DNA of 41,358 nt, taken from contig JAZNHR010000034.1 of the NCBI GenBank assembly GCA_045577075.1, positions 1-41,358 on the forward strand, given 5' to 3'. The stretch is from SIG447 sp045577075 (GTDB lineage Bacteria; Bacillota; Clostridia; UMGS1883; UMGS1540). Of this stretch, positions 6,800 through 16,168 are shown one piece after another. The stretch's first letter is position 1. The number at the start of each line of letters is the position of its first letter. Position numbers and translations under genes: made by a program. Below the pieces are notes generated by a model. It made no database searches and had not been told where the DNA came from. It saw only the letters and a list, made by a program, of their open reading frames with translations.

Positions 6800-7915
6800 A
6801 TGATTTTTTCCTGTGAAAAACAAATGCTTTCGGAAGCGGTTTCCACCGTTATGAAAGCCGCATCGAATAAAAGCACCATGCCGATTTTAGAAGGGATTCT
6901 CCTTGCTACCGACGGGGACTGTATCATTTTAAAGGCCAGTAACCTCGAGCTCGGGATTTCCTGTAAAATCCCGGCTGACATAAAAGAGGACGGTGCGGTT
7001 GTAACAGGGGATGCCCGTATTTTCTCGGAAGTGATTCGTAAGCTTCCTTCCGGCACGGTGGATATTACTGTGCAGGATAATTTTTCTCTGACGGTGCAAA
7101 ACGGCAAATCCGTGTATAACGTTCTCGGGATGAATCCGGAAGAATTTCCTGACCTGCCCGAGGTTTTAGAAGATTCGGGCATTACGCTCTCTGCCGAAAC
7201 CTTTAAAAAAATGATTCGCCAAACGGTATTTGCCGCGGCGCAAAAAAATGAAAGACCGGCCCTTACCGGCGTATTTTTTGAAATTGAGCCTACGGCGTTT
7301 CATATGGTAGCGTTAGATGGCTTTCGCATGGCAATTCACCACGAGCCCCTTTCGGAAAACCCGGACGAGGAGCCCTATAGCTTTATTGTGCCCGCAAGAA
7401 CGCTCCTAGAGCTTTCCAGAATTCTGCCCGATGATGATACCCCTGTTTTTATGACGGCAAGCACAAAGCACGTCCAGTTTGCGTTTGGGGATAATAAGGT
7501 GGTTTCCCGTCTTTTATCCGGCGAATATTTTCAGTATAGACAAATTATTCCCACCGATTTTAAAATACAGACAACCCTGCCCGTTTCCGATATTTTAACC
7601 TGCGTTGAGCGTGCGGACCCCATCGTTTCTACGGACGTTTATAAAAACCCTGTTATTATGACCCTTTCCGGGGACACCCTTTCCATTGACTGCGTCACGG
7701 CAGTGGGGAAAGCACATGACGTTATCGAAATTCCCGACTGCGGCAGCGAAATTCGCATCGGCTTTAACCAGCGATATCTCCACGATGCCCTCTCTGCCTG
7801 TGACTGCGAGGAAATTGTTTTAGAGCTAAACGGCAGCCGAAACCCTTGTATTATAAAACCGAAAGAAGGGGACGAATTTTTATTTATGGTACTCCCCGTG
7901 AGAATCAGCGAATAA
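6800..7915 (+). CDS. dnaN: DNA polymerase III beta subunit (sliding clamp)
   Basis: A 371-aa beta clamp with the usual three repeated domains (about 1-120, 125-245 and 248-371) that dimerises into a ring and tethers polymerase to DNA. Recognisable segments are the N-terminal MIFSCEKQMLSEAV, SNLELGISC, the ALTGVFFE segment of domain 2, LDGFRMA, and the C-terminal IKPKEGDEFLFMVLPVRIS. The start follows GGAGG. The gene sits immediately downstream of the inferred origin-melting site and 12 bp before the S4 protein, so it probably begins a dnaN-yaaA-recF-remB transcription unit. I could not choose a single convincing promoter in the AT-rich gap. Confidence 0.98.
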   Translation: MIFSCEKQMLSEAVSTVMKAASNKSTMPILEGILLATDGDCIILKASNLELGISCKIPADIKEDGAVVTGDARIFSEVIRKLPSGTVDITVQDNFSLTVQNGKSVYNVLGMNPEEFPDLPEVLEDSGITLSAETFKKMIRQTVFAAAQKNERPALTGVFFEIEPTAFHMVALDGFRMAIHHEPLSENPDEEPYSFIVPARTLLELSRILPDDDTPVFMTASTKHVQFAFGDNKVVSRLLSGEYFQYRQIIPTDFKIQTTLPVSDILTCVERADPIVSTDVYKNPVIMTLSGDTLSIDCVTAVGKAHDVIEIPDCGSEIRIGFNQRYLHDALSACDCEEIVLELNGSRNPCIIKPKEGDEFLFMVLPVRISE

Positions 7916-7927
7916 GAGGTAGAAAAA

Positions 7928-8137
7928 ATGGAAGAAACCATCATCCTTCGCGGCGAATATATAAAACTGGACCAGGCACTCAAGCACGTTTTAGGTATTA
8001 GCGGCGGCGAAGCGAAAGATATGATATTGGAAGGCCGTGTTTTTGTAAACGGAGAAGAGGCGTTTCAGCGCGGTAAAAAACTGCGCGATGGCGACACCGT
8101 GGAAACAGAGGACGCAAAAATTTTCATAAAAGAGTAG
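7928..8137 (+). CDS. yaaA: S4-domain RNA-binding protein YaaA/YlmH type
   Basis: A 69-aa protein made of a single S4 domain: IKLDQALKHVLGISGGEAKDM then GRVFVNGEEAFQRGKKLRDGD. It belongs to the small S4 family found between dnaN and recF in most Firmicutes (Bacillus YaaA). The fold binds structured RNA, and a role in ribosome assembly or tRNA/rRNA handling has been suggested for relatives. The gene has its own AGAGGT site and is 12 bp after dnaN and 8 bp before recF, so it is surely cotranscribed. It has no catalytic domain. Confidence 0.93.
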   Translation: MEETIILRGEYIKLDQALKHVLGISGGEAKDMILEGRVFVNGEEAFQRGKKLRDGDTVETEDAKIFIKE

Positions 8138-8145
8138 GAAAAACC

Positions 8146-9237
8146 ATGCTTTTAAAACGGCTGACCCTTTCCGATTTTCGCAATTATGAAAAAGCGGAAC
8201 TGGACTTTTCCCCGGGACTGAACGTCCTGTACGGCAAAAACGCCCAGGGAAAAACCAATCTTTTAGAGGCTTTGTGGCTGTTTACAGCGGCAAAAAGCTT
8301 TCGGGCGGTGCAGGATAGCGAAATGATTCGCTTTGCAGAAGGTGCCGCCACAGTCAAAACAGAATATTTTGCCTTTGGGCGTGAAATGCAGGGGGAAATT
8401 ATCATAAGCCCCGGAAAAAGAAAGCTGATAAAGCTTTGCGGCGCGCCCCTTGAGAAAACAAGTGAACTTCTCGGGCAGTTTCCGGCAGTCCTTTTTTCAC
8501 CGGACGAGCTGCATATTATTACCGGTGCGCCCGAGGTTAGAAGAAGGTTTATGGACAGCGCTATCAGCGCTTTCCGCCCTGCCTATTATGGTGCACTTCG
8601 TTCTTACTTGCGGATTTGGAAACAAAAAAATGCACTCCTTAAAAATCAGCCCAAAAAAGAGGAGCTTTCTGTTTGGAATTCCCAGCTTGCAAGTGCAGGA
8701 GCGCGCCTTATGCAGTATAGGAAAACGTTTTTTGAGGAGCTTTCGCCGAGAGCCGCCCAATTACATCGGCAAATTGCAGGGTGCGAGGAGACGCTTTCCG
8801 TTTTATATGCGCCGTCCTGCCCCGTAAAAGAAAATATAGAAACACAGGAAGAAGCCTTATTTTCCGCGCTGGAAAAAAAACGGGAGGCGGAAATTTATCA
8901 GGGGCTCTCCCTTGTAGGACCCCACAGGGACGAAATGAAGTTTCTCATTGGCGAAAAGGACGCACGCGCCTTTGCATCCCAGGGGCAAATGCGAACATGT
9001 GCCCTCTCTCTGAAAATTGCCCAAGGGGTGCTTTTAGAAGAAAAATCGGGGGAAGTACCCTTAGTGCTTCTTGATGATGTGTTCGGGGAGCTGGACGGGG
9101 AAAGACGGGAATTTTTACTTTCCCATTTAAAGGACAAGCAAGTTATTTTGACCTGCACGGAAAAGGATGCTGTGATAAATAAAGGCGAAAAGCGGTTTTT
9201 TGAAGTAAAGGAAGGAAGCGTATGTATATCCACATAG
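8146..9237 (+). CDS. recF: DNA replication and repair protein RecF
   Basis: A 363-aa SMC-like ATPase that helps RecO/RecR load RecA on gapped DNA and is linked to stalled forks. Walker A is GKNAQGKTNLLEALWL (about residues 30-45) after the opening LKRLTLSDFRNYEKAEL. The ABC signature region is ASQGQMRTCALSLKIAQG, and Walker B is LVLLDDVFGELD followed by the D-loop. The final 16 bases overlap remB in another frame, so the pair is translationally coupled. Length and order match the family. Confidence 0.97.
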   Translation: MLLKRLTLSDFRNYEKAELDFSPGLNVLYGKNAQGKTNLLEALWLFTAAKSFRAVQDSEMIRFAEGAATVKTEYFAFGREMQGEIIISPGKRKLIKLCGAPLEKTSELLGQFPAVLFSPDELHIITGAPEVRRRFMDSAISAFRPAYYGALRSYLRIWKQKNALLKNQPKKEELSVWNSQLASAGARLMQYRKTFFEELSPRAAQLHRQIAGCEETLSVLYAPSCPVKENIETQEEALFSALEKKREAEIYQGLSLVGPHRDEMKFLIGEKDARAFASQGQMRTCALSLKIAQGVLLEEKSGEVPLVLLDDVFGELDGERREFLLSHLKDKQVILTCTEKDAVINKGEKRFFEVKEGSVCIST

Positions 9238-9485
9238 GCGGCTCCCATGCCGTATATATGGGCGATATCATCGGCATTATGGATATAGAAAATACCAGCA
9301 CGTCTCGCGTCACACGCGAGTTTCTGCGAAAGAAGGAAGAGGAAGGAAAAGTCGTAACCACATCCTTTGATTTACCGAAATCCTTCGTCGTGACAGAAAA
9401 GTGCGTGTATATAACACCCGTTACGGCTGCAACGCTCGAAAAAAGGTGTAGGCTATGGACAGGCAGGACGGGAAGAAAGGAATAG
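9222..9485 (+). CDS. remB: RemB-like regulator (DUF370 family)
   Basis: An 87-aa protein of the DUF370 family (RemA/RemB), small DNA-binding regulators of extracellular-matrix genes in Bacillus. It begins MYIHIGGSHAVYMGDIIGI with the family's IENTSTS and a phenylalanine-rich centre (TSFDLPKSFVVTE). The position between recF and gyrB is the classic yaaB/remB slot. It starts inside recF after AAGGAAG. The last 15 or so residues are basic and run into the gyrB ribosome binding site. Whether it controls matrix genes in this organism cannot be read from the window. Confidence 0.92.
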   Translation: MYIHIGGSHAVYMGDIIGIMDIENTSTSRVTREFLRKKEEEGKVVTTSFDLPKSFVVTEKCVYITPVTAATLEKRCRLWTGRTGRKE

Positions 9486-9490
9486 AAAAT

Positions 9491-11395
9491 ATGGAAAATC
9501 AAGAAACAAAGTATGACGGCAGTCAAATACAAGTTTTAGAAGGGCTGGAGGCAGTCAGAAAACGCCCAGGTATGTATATCGGGTCCACATCCTCCATGGG
9601 TCTGCACCACTTGGTGTACGAAATCGTGGATAACTCCATTGACGAAGCGCTGGCAGGCTTTTGTTCCCATATTGAAATTGTCATTGAGGCGGATAACTCC
9701 ATAACCGTTACCGATAACGGCCGTGGGATTCCGGTCTCCATTCAGCCCCAGACGGGTCTTCCCGCCGTTGAGGTTGTATTTACCGTACTCCACGCCGGCG
9801 GTAAGTTTGGCGGCGGCGGATACAAGGTATCAGGCGGTCTTCACGGCGTTGGCGCTTCGGTCGTAAACGCCCTTTCGGAAAGCCTTGAGGTAAACGTTTA
9901 CCGGGAAGGGGAGGAATACCACCAGCGGTACGCAAGAGGCGCCGTGCTTTGTCCCTTAGAAAAAATCGGCAAAACCGACAAACAGGGTACCCGCGTCCAC
10001 TTTAAGCCCGACCCTGAGATTTTCGACGAGCTCATCTACGATTATGACGTGCTCCTGCGCCGCATGCGCGAGCAGGCATTCCTCAATGCAGGCGTTCGGA
10101 TTACCCTCGAGGACAGACGCGAAGAGCCGAAAAAGGAAACCCTTTTCTACGAAGGCGGTATTCGTTCCTACGTAGAATATCTCAATAAGAGCAAAACGCC
10201 GCTCCATTCTGAAATTATTTATTTGGAACAGATTGAAGAAGTGCGCGCGGCACAGATTGCACTCCAGTATACCGATAGCTACACGGAAACCGTGGTAAGC
10301 TTTGCAAACGATATTAAAACCACAGAAGGCGGTATGCACGAAACGGGCTTTCGTGCAGGGCTTACGAAGGTCTTAAATGACTATGCCCGTAAAAATAAGA
10401 TTTTAAAGGATACCGACCCGAATTTTTCGGGCGAGGACGTAAGAGAAGGCATCACGGCAATTATCAGTGTAAAACTCCAGGAAGCCCAGTTTGAAGGGCA
10501 GACGAAAACAAAACTCGGCAACAGCGAAATGCGAACCCTTGTAGAGGGTCTTGTAAATAATAAGCTGGCAACGTTTTTAGAGGAAAATCCCACCGTTGCC
10601 AGAACCATCCTCGAAAAAGCACTCCTTTCCTCGAGAGCGCGCGAGGCCGCGAGAAAGGCAAGAGATAACGCCAGAAGAAAAACGGGGCTTGACAGCCTGT
10701 CTCTCCCCGGAAAGCTTGCGGACTGCTCCTCCAAAGACACCACCTTTACCGAAATTTACATCGTTGAGGGTGATAGTGCAGGCGGCTCCGCAAAGCAGGG
10801 ACGTGACCGTAACTTCCAGGCCATCTTGGCACTTTGGGGGAAGATGTTAAACGTTGAGAAGAGCAGAGTCGACAAGGTTATCGGAAACGATAAGCTGACC
10901 CCCATCATCGCCGCCATCGGCGCCGGCATTGGGGACGAGTTTGATATAAACAAGGTCCGCTACGGCAAAATTATTATTATGGCCGATGCTGACGTTGACG
11001 GCTCTCATATCCGCACCCTTCTACTTACCTTCTTCTTCCGCTTTATGCGGCCGCTGATTGACGAAGGCAGAGTTTACCTCGCCCAGCCGCCTCTTTATAA
11101 GGTGTTTAAGGGCAAGAAGGAAAAATATGCGTACAACGATACAGAGCTGCAGCAGGCACTGGAGGAAATCGGTGCGGATGCGAAAGTACAGCGGTATAAG
11201 GGTCTTGGTGAAATGAACAAGGAACAGCTTTGGGAAACCACCATGAATCCCGAAACGAGAACGCTCCTTCGTGTGGAACTGGAGGACGCCATTGCCGCCG
11301 ACGAAATCTTTACGATTCTCATGGGCGACAAGGTAGAGCCGAGACGCGACTATATTATTGAACACGCTACAAGCGTTAAGAACCTGGATATCTAA
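9491..11395 (+). CDS. gyrB: DNA gyrase subunit B
   Basis: A 634-aa ATPase subunit of gyrase. I start it at the ATG at 9491, 9 bp after AAAGGA; an upstream in-frame start at 9455 lies within remB. The GHKL ATPase domain has EIVDNSIDEALAG, DNGRGIPV and GGLHGVGASVVNALS. The transducer domain follows. The TOPRIM domain starts at EGDSAGGSAKQGRDR (E426) with the DADVDGSHIRTLLL metal site. The C-terminus ends with the RYKGLGEMN tail region and RRDYIIEHA. The drug-pocket segment reads ILALWGKMLNVEK with Trp449 where E. coli has Lys447. ParE is excluded by position next to gyrA and a gyrA that carries a GyrA box. Confidence 0.97.
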   Translation: MENQETKYDGSQIQVLEGLEAVRKRPGMYIGSTSSMGLHHLVYEIVDNSIDEALAGFCSHIEIVIEADNSITVTDNGRGIPVSIQPQTGLPAVEVVFTVLHAGGKFGGGGYKVSGGLHGVGASVVNALSESLEVNVYREGEEYHQRYARGAVLCPLEKIGKTDKQGTRVHFKPDPEIFDELIYDYDVLLRRMREQAFLNAGVRITLEDRREEPKKETLFYEGGIRSYVEYLNKSKTPLHSEIIYLEQIEEVRAAQIALQYTDSYTETVVSFANDIKTTEGGMHETGFRAGLTKVLNDYARKNKILKDTDPNFSGEDVREGITAIISVKLQEAQFEGQTKTKLGNSEMRTLVEGLVNNKLATFLEENPTVARTILEKALLSSRAREAARKARDNARRKTGLDSLSLPGKLADCSSKDTTFTEIYIVEGDSAGGSAKQGRDRNFQAILALWGKMLNVEKSRVDKVIGNDKLTPIIAAIGAGIGDEFDINKVRYGKIIIMADADVDGSHIRTLLLTFFFRFMRPLIDEGRVYLAQPPLYKVFKGKKEKYAYNDTELQQALEEIGADAKVQRYKGLGEMNKEQLWETTMNPETRTLLRVELEDAIAADEIFTILMGDKVEPRRDYIIEHATSVKNLDI

Positions 11396-11409
11396 GGAGG
11401 GAATAAAAC

Positions 11410-13851
11410 ATGTTTAATCTTGAAAATGAAAAAATTATTCCCGTTGAGATATCGAGGGAAATGAAAACGGCGTATATTGACTACGCCATGAGCGTTATTA
11501 TCGGCCGTGCACTGCCTGATGTACGTGACGGTTTAAAGCCTGTTCACCGCCGCATTCTCTATACGATGAATGAGGACGGCATTACCGCAGATAAAGCATA
11601 TCGCAAGTGCGCCACCACAGTAGGTGACGTGCTCGGTCGCTACCATCCCCACGGGGACGCCTCGGTTTACGATGCCTTGGTGCGCCTTGCCCAGGATTTT
11701 TCCCTTCGTTACCCCTTAATTGACGGCCAGGGTAACTTTGGTAGCGTGGACGGCGACCCCCCTGCCGCATACCGTTATACGGAAGCGAGAATGGCACGCC
11801 TGGCCCACGAAATGGTAGCGGACATCGAGAAGGAAACCGTAGATTTTACGCCGAACTTTGATGAACGCTTAAAAGAGCCTGTAGTGCTTCCATCCCGTTT
11901 TCCAAACCTTTTGGTAAACGGTTCTTCGGGTATTGCCGTCGGTATGGCAACAAACATTCCGCCCCATAACCTCGGGGAAGTGATTGACGCTATTGATGCC
12001 ATGCTGGACGACCCGGAAATTGACATCGAAGAAATCATGAACATTATAAAAGGGCCCGATTTCCCGACTGCAGGTCTTATTTTAGGAAGAAGCGGCATTC
12101 GCAGTATGTACACAAAGGGAAAAGGCCACATTATCATGCGTGCGCGCGCAGAAGTAGAGGAGCATGCAGGGCGCGAACGGATTATCGTTACCGAAATTCC
12201 GTACCAGGTCAATAAAGCGCGCCTTATCCAGAAAATTGCAGACCTTGTAAAAGAAAAGCGCATTGAAGGCATTTCTGACATTCGGGACGAAAGTGACAGA
12301 GAGGGTATGCGGATTGTGATTGAACTCCGCAAAGACGTAAACGGCAATATCGTTCTCAATCAGCTTTACAAAAACACCCAGATGCAGGAAACCTTTGGCG
12401 CGATTATGCTGGCGATTGTAAACGGCCAGCCGAAAATTCTGAACATAAAAGAGATGCTTTGGCATTATATTGTATTCCAGGAGGAGGTTATCCGCCGCAG
12501 AACTGCCTTTGATAAGAAAAAGGCAGAGGCGAGAGCCCACATTCTGGAAGGCCTTCGCATCGCCCTCGACCATATTGACGAAATTATCCGTATCATTCGC
12601 CAAAGCTATGACGATGCAAAGCCGCGCCTTATGGAAGCCTTCGGTCTTTCCGACGTGCAGGCGCAGGCCATCCTCGACATGCGCCTTGCAAGACTGCAGG
12701 GTCTGGAACGTGAAAAAATTGACGCGGAATATAATGAGCTTCTCGAAAAGATTGCCTACTATACAGAAGTTTTGGCAAACGAGGAAATGGTTAAAGACAT
12801 TATCCGCACGGAGCTTGGCGCCATCCGCGATAAGTTTGGCGACGATAGAAGAACGGAAATTACCGCCATGGTTGGCGATATTGACGATGAGGACATGATT
12901 GACGAGGAAGAATGCGTCTTTACCCTCACCCATTTCGGTTATATTAAGCGCGTGCCTGCTTCTACCTATAGAAGCCAAAGACGCGGCGGCCGCGGCATTT
13001 CGGGTCTTTCTACAAGAGAAGAGGACTTTGTGGAAACCCTCTTTACCGCCTCCACCCACGCCCATATTTTGTTCTTTACAAACCGCGGCAGAATGTACCA
13101 TCTAAAGGGCTACCAGATTGCTGAATCGGGCAGACAGGCAAAGGGGACGGCAATTGTAAACCTTCTGCCCATCGCCCAGGACGAAAAGGTGATGACGATG
13201 CTTGCAATCCGTCACTTTGAAGAGGAAACTGCCCTCATTATGGCAACAAAATGCGGCACGATTAAAAAGACACAGCTTACCGAATTTAACATGGCAAGAC
13301 GGGGCGGTCTTAATGCCATCGGGCTCAATGATGGCGACGAGCTGATTTCCGTCCGCCTTGTCAAAGAAGGGGATAATGTTATCGTTGGTACCCATGACGG
13401 CATGGCCATCCGCTTTATGGAAGAGGATGTTCGTCCCATGGGCCGTACGGCTCACGGCGTTCGTGCCATAAAGCTCCGCGAAGGGGACAGCGTTATCGGC
13501 ATGACCACCGCGAGGGAGGACGCAGAGCTCCTCGTCGTTACCGAAGGCGGCTACGGCAAGCGGACAACGCTGGATGCTTATAAAATTCAGGCCCGCGGCG
13601 GTATCGGGATTCGCACCTACAAGATTACGGAAAATACAGGCAGCGTTGTAGGCATCAGCACCGTAACGGATAGTGAAGATATTATGATGATTACGAGCGA
13701 AGGTATTATTATCCGTATGCCGGCATCTACCGTTAGCAGTATCGGCAGAAATACCCAGGGCGTACGCCTTATCCGTATGGAAGAGGGCGTAAATGTTGTG
13801 TCCATTGCCCTTACCGAGCATGAGGAAGAAGAAGAAACAGAGGAAGAATGA
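11410..13851 (+). CDS. gyrA: DNA gyrase subunit A
   Basis: An 813-aa cleavage-and-wrapping subunit. The winged-helix/tower part has the catalytic Tyr123 in AAYRYTEAR. The coiled-coil arm with DIRDESDREGMR follows. The C-terminal beta-pinwheel begins near the GyrA box QRRGGRG (523-529), which is needed for DNA wrapping and negative supercoiling, so this is gyrase and not topoisomerase IV. The quinolone-contact helix reads HPHGDASVYDA, with Ala84 at the position of E. coli Ser83. The protein ends in an acidic tail rich in Glu. The start follows AAGGAGGG, 14 bp after gyrB. Confidence 0.98.
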   Translation: MFNLENEKIIPVEISREMKTAYIDYAMSVIIGRALPDVRDGLKPVHRRILYTMNEDGITADKAYRKCATTVGDVLGRYHPHGDASVYDALVRLAQDFSLRYPLIDGQGNFGSVDGDPPAAYRYTEARMARLAHEMVADIEKETVDFTPNFDERLKEPVVLPSRFPNLLVNGSSGIAVGMATNIPPHNLGEVIDAIDAMLDDPEIDIEEIMNIIKGPDFPTAGLILGRSGIRSMYTKGKGHIIMRARAEVEEHAGRERIIVTEIPYQVNKARLIQKIADLVKEKRIEGISDIRDESDREGMRIVIELRKDVNGNIVLNQLYKNTQMQETFGAIMLAIVNGQPKILNIKEMLWHYIVFQEEVIRRRTAFDKKKAEARAHILEGLRIALDHIDEIIRIIRQSYDDAKPRLMEAFGLSDVQAQAILDMRLARLQGLEREKIDAEYNELLEKIAYYTEVLANEEMVKDIIRTELGAIRDKFGDDRRTEITAMVGDIDDEDMIDEEECVFTLTHFGYIKRVPASTYRSQRRGGRGISGLSTREEDFVETLFTASTHAHILFFTNRGRMYHLKGYQIAESGRQAKGTAIVNLLPIAQDEKVMTMLAIRHFEEETALIMATKCGTIKKTQLTEFNMARRGGLNAIGLNDGDELISVRLVKEGDNVIVGTHDGMAIRFMEEDVRPMGRTAHGVRAIKLREGDSVIGMTTAREDAELLVVTEGGYGKRTTLDAYKIQARGGIGIRTYKITENTGSVVGISTVTDSEDIMMITSEGIIIRMPASTVSSIGRNTQGVRLIRMEEGVNVVSIALTEHEEEEETEEE

Positions 13852-13854
13852 AAG

Positions 13855-13876
13855 TAGGGCGGAGAAATCCGCCCTA
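13855..13876 (+). terminator. Stem-loop after gyrA
   Basis: TAGGGCGGA (13855-13863) pairs perfectly with TCCGCCCTA (13868-13876) around a stable GAAA tetraloop, 4 bp after the gyrA stop. The following bases TTCCTTC are only moderately T-rich, so this may be a weak terminator or an mRNA 3' end stabiliser. Confidence 0.55.
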
Positions 13877-13920
13877 TTCCTTCAAAAGCATGTTATTTTG
13901 GCAATTTTCGGGTGATTGAT

Positions 13921-14904
13921 ATGAAAGAAATGAAACTCGTTACCATTGGCGGCGGCACAGGGCTATCCACCATGCTTCGCGGCCTAAAGAAACACACGAA
14001 AAATCTAACGGCTATCGTCACCATGGCAGATGACGGCGGCGGCAGTGGGAGACTCCGTGAAGATTTGGGCGTTTTACCCCCCGGGGACATCCGAAACTGC
14101 CTTGTAGCCTTAGCCGATGCCGAGCCCGTGATGGAAGCCCTTTTCGGCTACCGCTTTCCCCATGGAGAACTGAAGGGGCAAAACGTGGGCAATCTCATTA
14201 TTGCGGCGCTGGACGGCATGTACGGCAGCTTCGAGGAAGCCATTTTAAAGGTAAGTGAGGTACTTGCCATTTCCGGCAAGGTCCTGCCCGTCACAACGGA
14301 GAACGTACATATTAGCGCGCGCCTTTCTGACGGCGCGGAAATTTTGGGAGAATCGAGAATTCCTGACGCTAAAATTGCCCATGGGTGTAAAATTGAGAAA
14401 ATCAATCTTGTACCGAGGCGTGCGGCGGCGGCAACGGGGGTCATTGAAAGCATTCTCGAAGCAGATGCCGTTCTTTTAGGGCCGGGCAGTCTTTATACAA
14501 GCGTTATCCCGAATCTTTTGGTGGAAGGCGTCACCGATGCCCTTCGGCAAACGCAGGCGCCGAAAATTTACGTTTGCAACGTTATGGGCCAGCCGGGGGA
14601 AACGGAAGGCTACACCGCTTTTGACCATGTACGTGCCATTTTAGACCATGGCGGCGAAGGAATTATAGACTACTGTCTTGTAAATACAGCGCCCTTTGCC
14701 GAAAAAATCAGAAAGCGGTATGCCGCGGACGGCGCAAGCCCGGTTTTGTTTGACGAGGCTGACTTTACAAAATACGGCATTTCCCTCGTTTGTGCTGACC
14801 TGATTGGCGAAGATACCGACCTTGCCAGACATAATCCCGAGAGACTTGCCGCATATATTATGCACTTTCTCCGCGAAATTTCGGGGCAAAAGCTGTACAT
14901 ATAA
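13921..14904 (+). CDS. yvcK: YvcK/CofD-like protein (gluconeogenesis factor family)
   Basis: A 327-aa member of the YvcK family, related to the CofD phosphotransferase fold and needed in Bacillus for growth and wall synthesis on gluconeogenic carbon; UDP-sugars bind it. The N-terminal nucleotide-binding loop is TIGGGTGLSTMLRGLK, followed by VTMADDGGGSGRLREDL and PPGDIRNCLVALAD; LLGPGSLYTSVIPNLLV comes later. I chose ATG 13921 because GGTGA lies 6-7 bp upstream; a GTG at 13912 would overlap that site. The usual neighbours are rapZ upstream and whiA directly downstream. Here rapZ is absent from the window and whiA lies 4.8 kb away. Confidence 0.94.
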   Translation: MKEMKLVTIGGGTGLSTMLRGLKKHTKNLTAIVTMADDGGGSGRLREDLGVLPPGDIRNCLVALADAEPVMEALFGYRFPHGELKGQNVGNLIIAALDGMYGSFEEAILKVSEVLAISGKVLPVTTENVHISARLSDGAEILGESRIPDAKIAHGCKIEKINLVPRRAAAATGVIESILEADAVLLGPGSLYTSVIPNLLVEGVTDALRQTQAPKIYVCNVMGQPGETEGYTAFDHVRAILDHGGEGIIDYCLVNTAPFAEKIRKRYAADGASPVLFDEADFTKYGISLVCADLIGEDTDLARHNPERLAAYIMHFLREISGQKLYI

Positions 14905-14933
14905 AGGCGCAGTGTGCATTTTTTAAAAAAGCA

Positions 14934-14962
14934 TTGCGTTCCCGAGGTGAATATGGTATACT
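14934..14962 (+). promoter_or_regulatory. Promoter of the DUF3798 lipoprotein gene
   Basis: TTGCGT (14934-14939), 17 bp, TATACT (14957-14962), with TGG before the -10 making an extended -10. The predicted start near 14969 is about 30 nt from the coding start, with AAGGAAAGG between. Confidence 0.75.
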
Positions 14963-15000
14963 GGTAAGGAAAAACAGACCAAGGAAAGGCAGAACGAACA

Positions 15001-16113
15001 ATGAAAAAATGGATATGTATCCTGCTCTGCATGCTGTTTTTACTCCCTGCAGGCTGTAAAAAGAAGGAGGGCGCAAATGCCCCCTATGAAAATAACAATG
15101 TTCCCTATAAAATTGCAATTGTGACGGGGAATCCCGTCTATAGCGAAGCCATTTTTGTGGCAAAGCGGCTGGCAGAAAAAAACCCGTGCTTTATTACGCG
15201 CACGTTTCCCGATGACCTTTCTGCGGAAAACACGGTTTCTATTTGCACAGAACTCGCCGCGGACCCTTTGGTAAAAGCCATCGTATTCGTCCGGGCAGTT
15301 GCGGGGATTGACGAGGCGGCGAGAAAAGTTAAGGAAATGCGAGAGGATATTCTCTTCGTTGCCGGGGCAGACACGGAGGATGCCGGATTTGTTGCCCAAA
15401 CGGCGGACCTTGTGTTTACCCAGGACATGTATACTATGGGTACGGAAGCGGTAAACGAGGCGTACCGCATGGGCGCGAAAAAGTTTATTCACTACACCTT
15501 TGCCCGTCACCTTTTAAGCGAGCCCGTTTTAAAACGCCGGGAGCTTATGGTAAAAAGATGTGAAGAACTTGGAATGGAATTTATTGATGTAACTTCCCCC
15601 GACCCCCTCACCGCAGACGGCGGCGGCGGCGAATCCCGTCTTTTCGTGGAAGAGGACGTATCCCAAAAGGTGGGGGACTACGGTGCAAACACGGCGTTTT
15701 TCTCTACCGACTGCACCATTCACACCTACATGATTAAAGCGGTGCTCGAATGTGGGGCTATATACCCCCAGCAGTGCTGTCCCAGCCCGTACCACGGGTA
15801 CACGGCATTTTTCGGCATTGACGCAGGGGAGTATAATGACCCGGAAGGGGTCCTCAAACAAATTGCAGACAATATTGCCATGTACGGCAACACCGGCAGA
15901 ATGGCAACCTGGCCTGTTTCCCCGGACACGCTTATGGTCGAAGTGGGTGCAGAATATGCGAGAAGGTACTGCGAAGGCGAAGTGGGGCAGGAAACGAATC
16001 GGGAAGTGCTGGACGGCATTTTTGAGGACTTTACGGACGGACGGTGTATGCTCACCTCCCTTTCTCACGCACCAAACTGTATTTTGTTTGCCTTAGAATA
16101 CTATATGCTGTAA
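15001..16113 (+). CDS. DUF3798 lipoprotein, periplasmic-binding fold
   Basis: A 370-aa secreted protein. The signal peptide (residues 1-18: basic start, hydrophobic core) ends at a lipobox-like PAGC with Cys19 as the likely lipid anchor; Pro at -3 is not ideal. The remainder reads as a type I periplasmic-binding fold: YKIAIVTGNPVYSEA as first strand and helix, ITRTFPDDLSAENTV, then a repeated pattern of beta strands ending in ADLVFTQDMYTMG and ANTAFFSTDCTIHT. This corresponds to DUF3798, a family of clostridial lipoproteins of unknown ligand. It has its own promoter and is followed by a hairpin, so it looks monocistronic. No permease is adjacent. Confidence 0.82.
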   Translation: MKKWICILLCMLFLLPAGCKKKEGANAPYENNNVPYKIAIVTGNPVYSEAIFVAKRLAEKNPCFITRTFPDDLSAENTVSICTELAADPLVKAIVFVRAVAGIDEAARKVKEMREDILFVAGADTEDAGFVAQTADLVFTQDMYTMGTEAVNEAYRMGAKKFIHYTFARHLLSEPVLKRRELMVKRCEELGMEFIDVTSPDPLTADGGGGESRLFVEEDVSQKVGDYGANTAFFSTDCTIHTYMIKAVLECGAIYPQQCCPSPYHGYTAFFGIDAGEYNDPEGVLKQIADNIAMYGNTGRMATWPVSPDTLMVEVGAEYARRYCEGEVGQETNREVLDGIFEDFTDGRCMLTSLSHAPNCILFALEYYML

Positions 16114-16118
16114 AAATA

Positions 16119-16138
16119 GGGGCCCGAAACCGGGCCCC
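16119..16138 (+). terminator. GC-rich stem-loop after the DUF3798 gene
   Basis: GGGGCCCG (16119-16126) pairs with CGGGCCCC (16131-16138) around AAAC, 5 bp after the stop codon. The downstream TATTTCTC is a weak T-tract, so this is a probable but not strong intrinsic terminator. Confidence 0.6.
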
Positions 16139-16168
16139 CGTATTTCTCGATACAAGAAAGAGGTGCTT

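Noticed and set aside
12082..13101. A 339-codon minus-strand frame opposite gyrA
   Set aside because: It is antisense to conserved gyrA coding sequence, with no ribosome site or family motifs; long antisense frames follow from codon bias in this genome.
9491..13851. The gyrB/gyrA genes as topoisomerase IV (parE/parC)
   Set aside because: The GyrA box QRRGGRG and the position after recF-remB identify gyrase.
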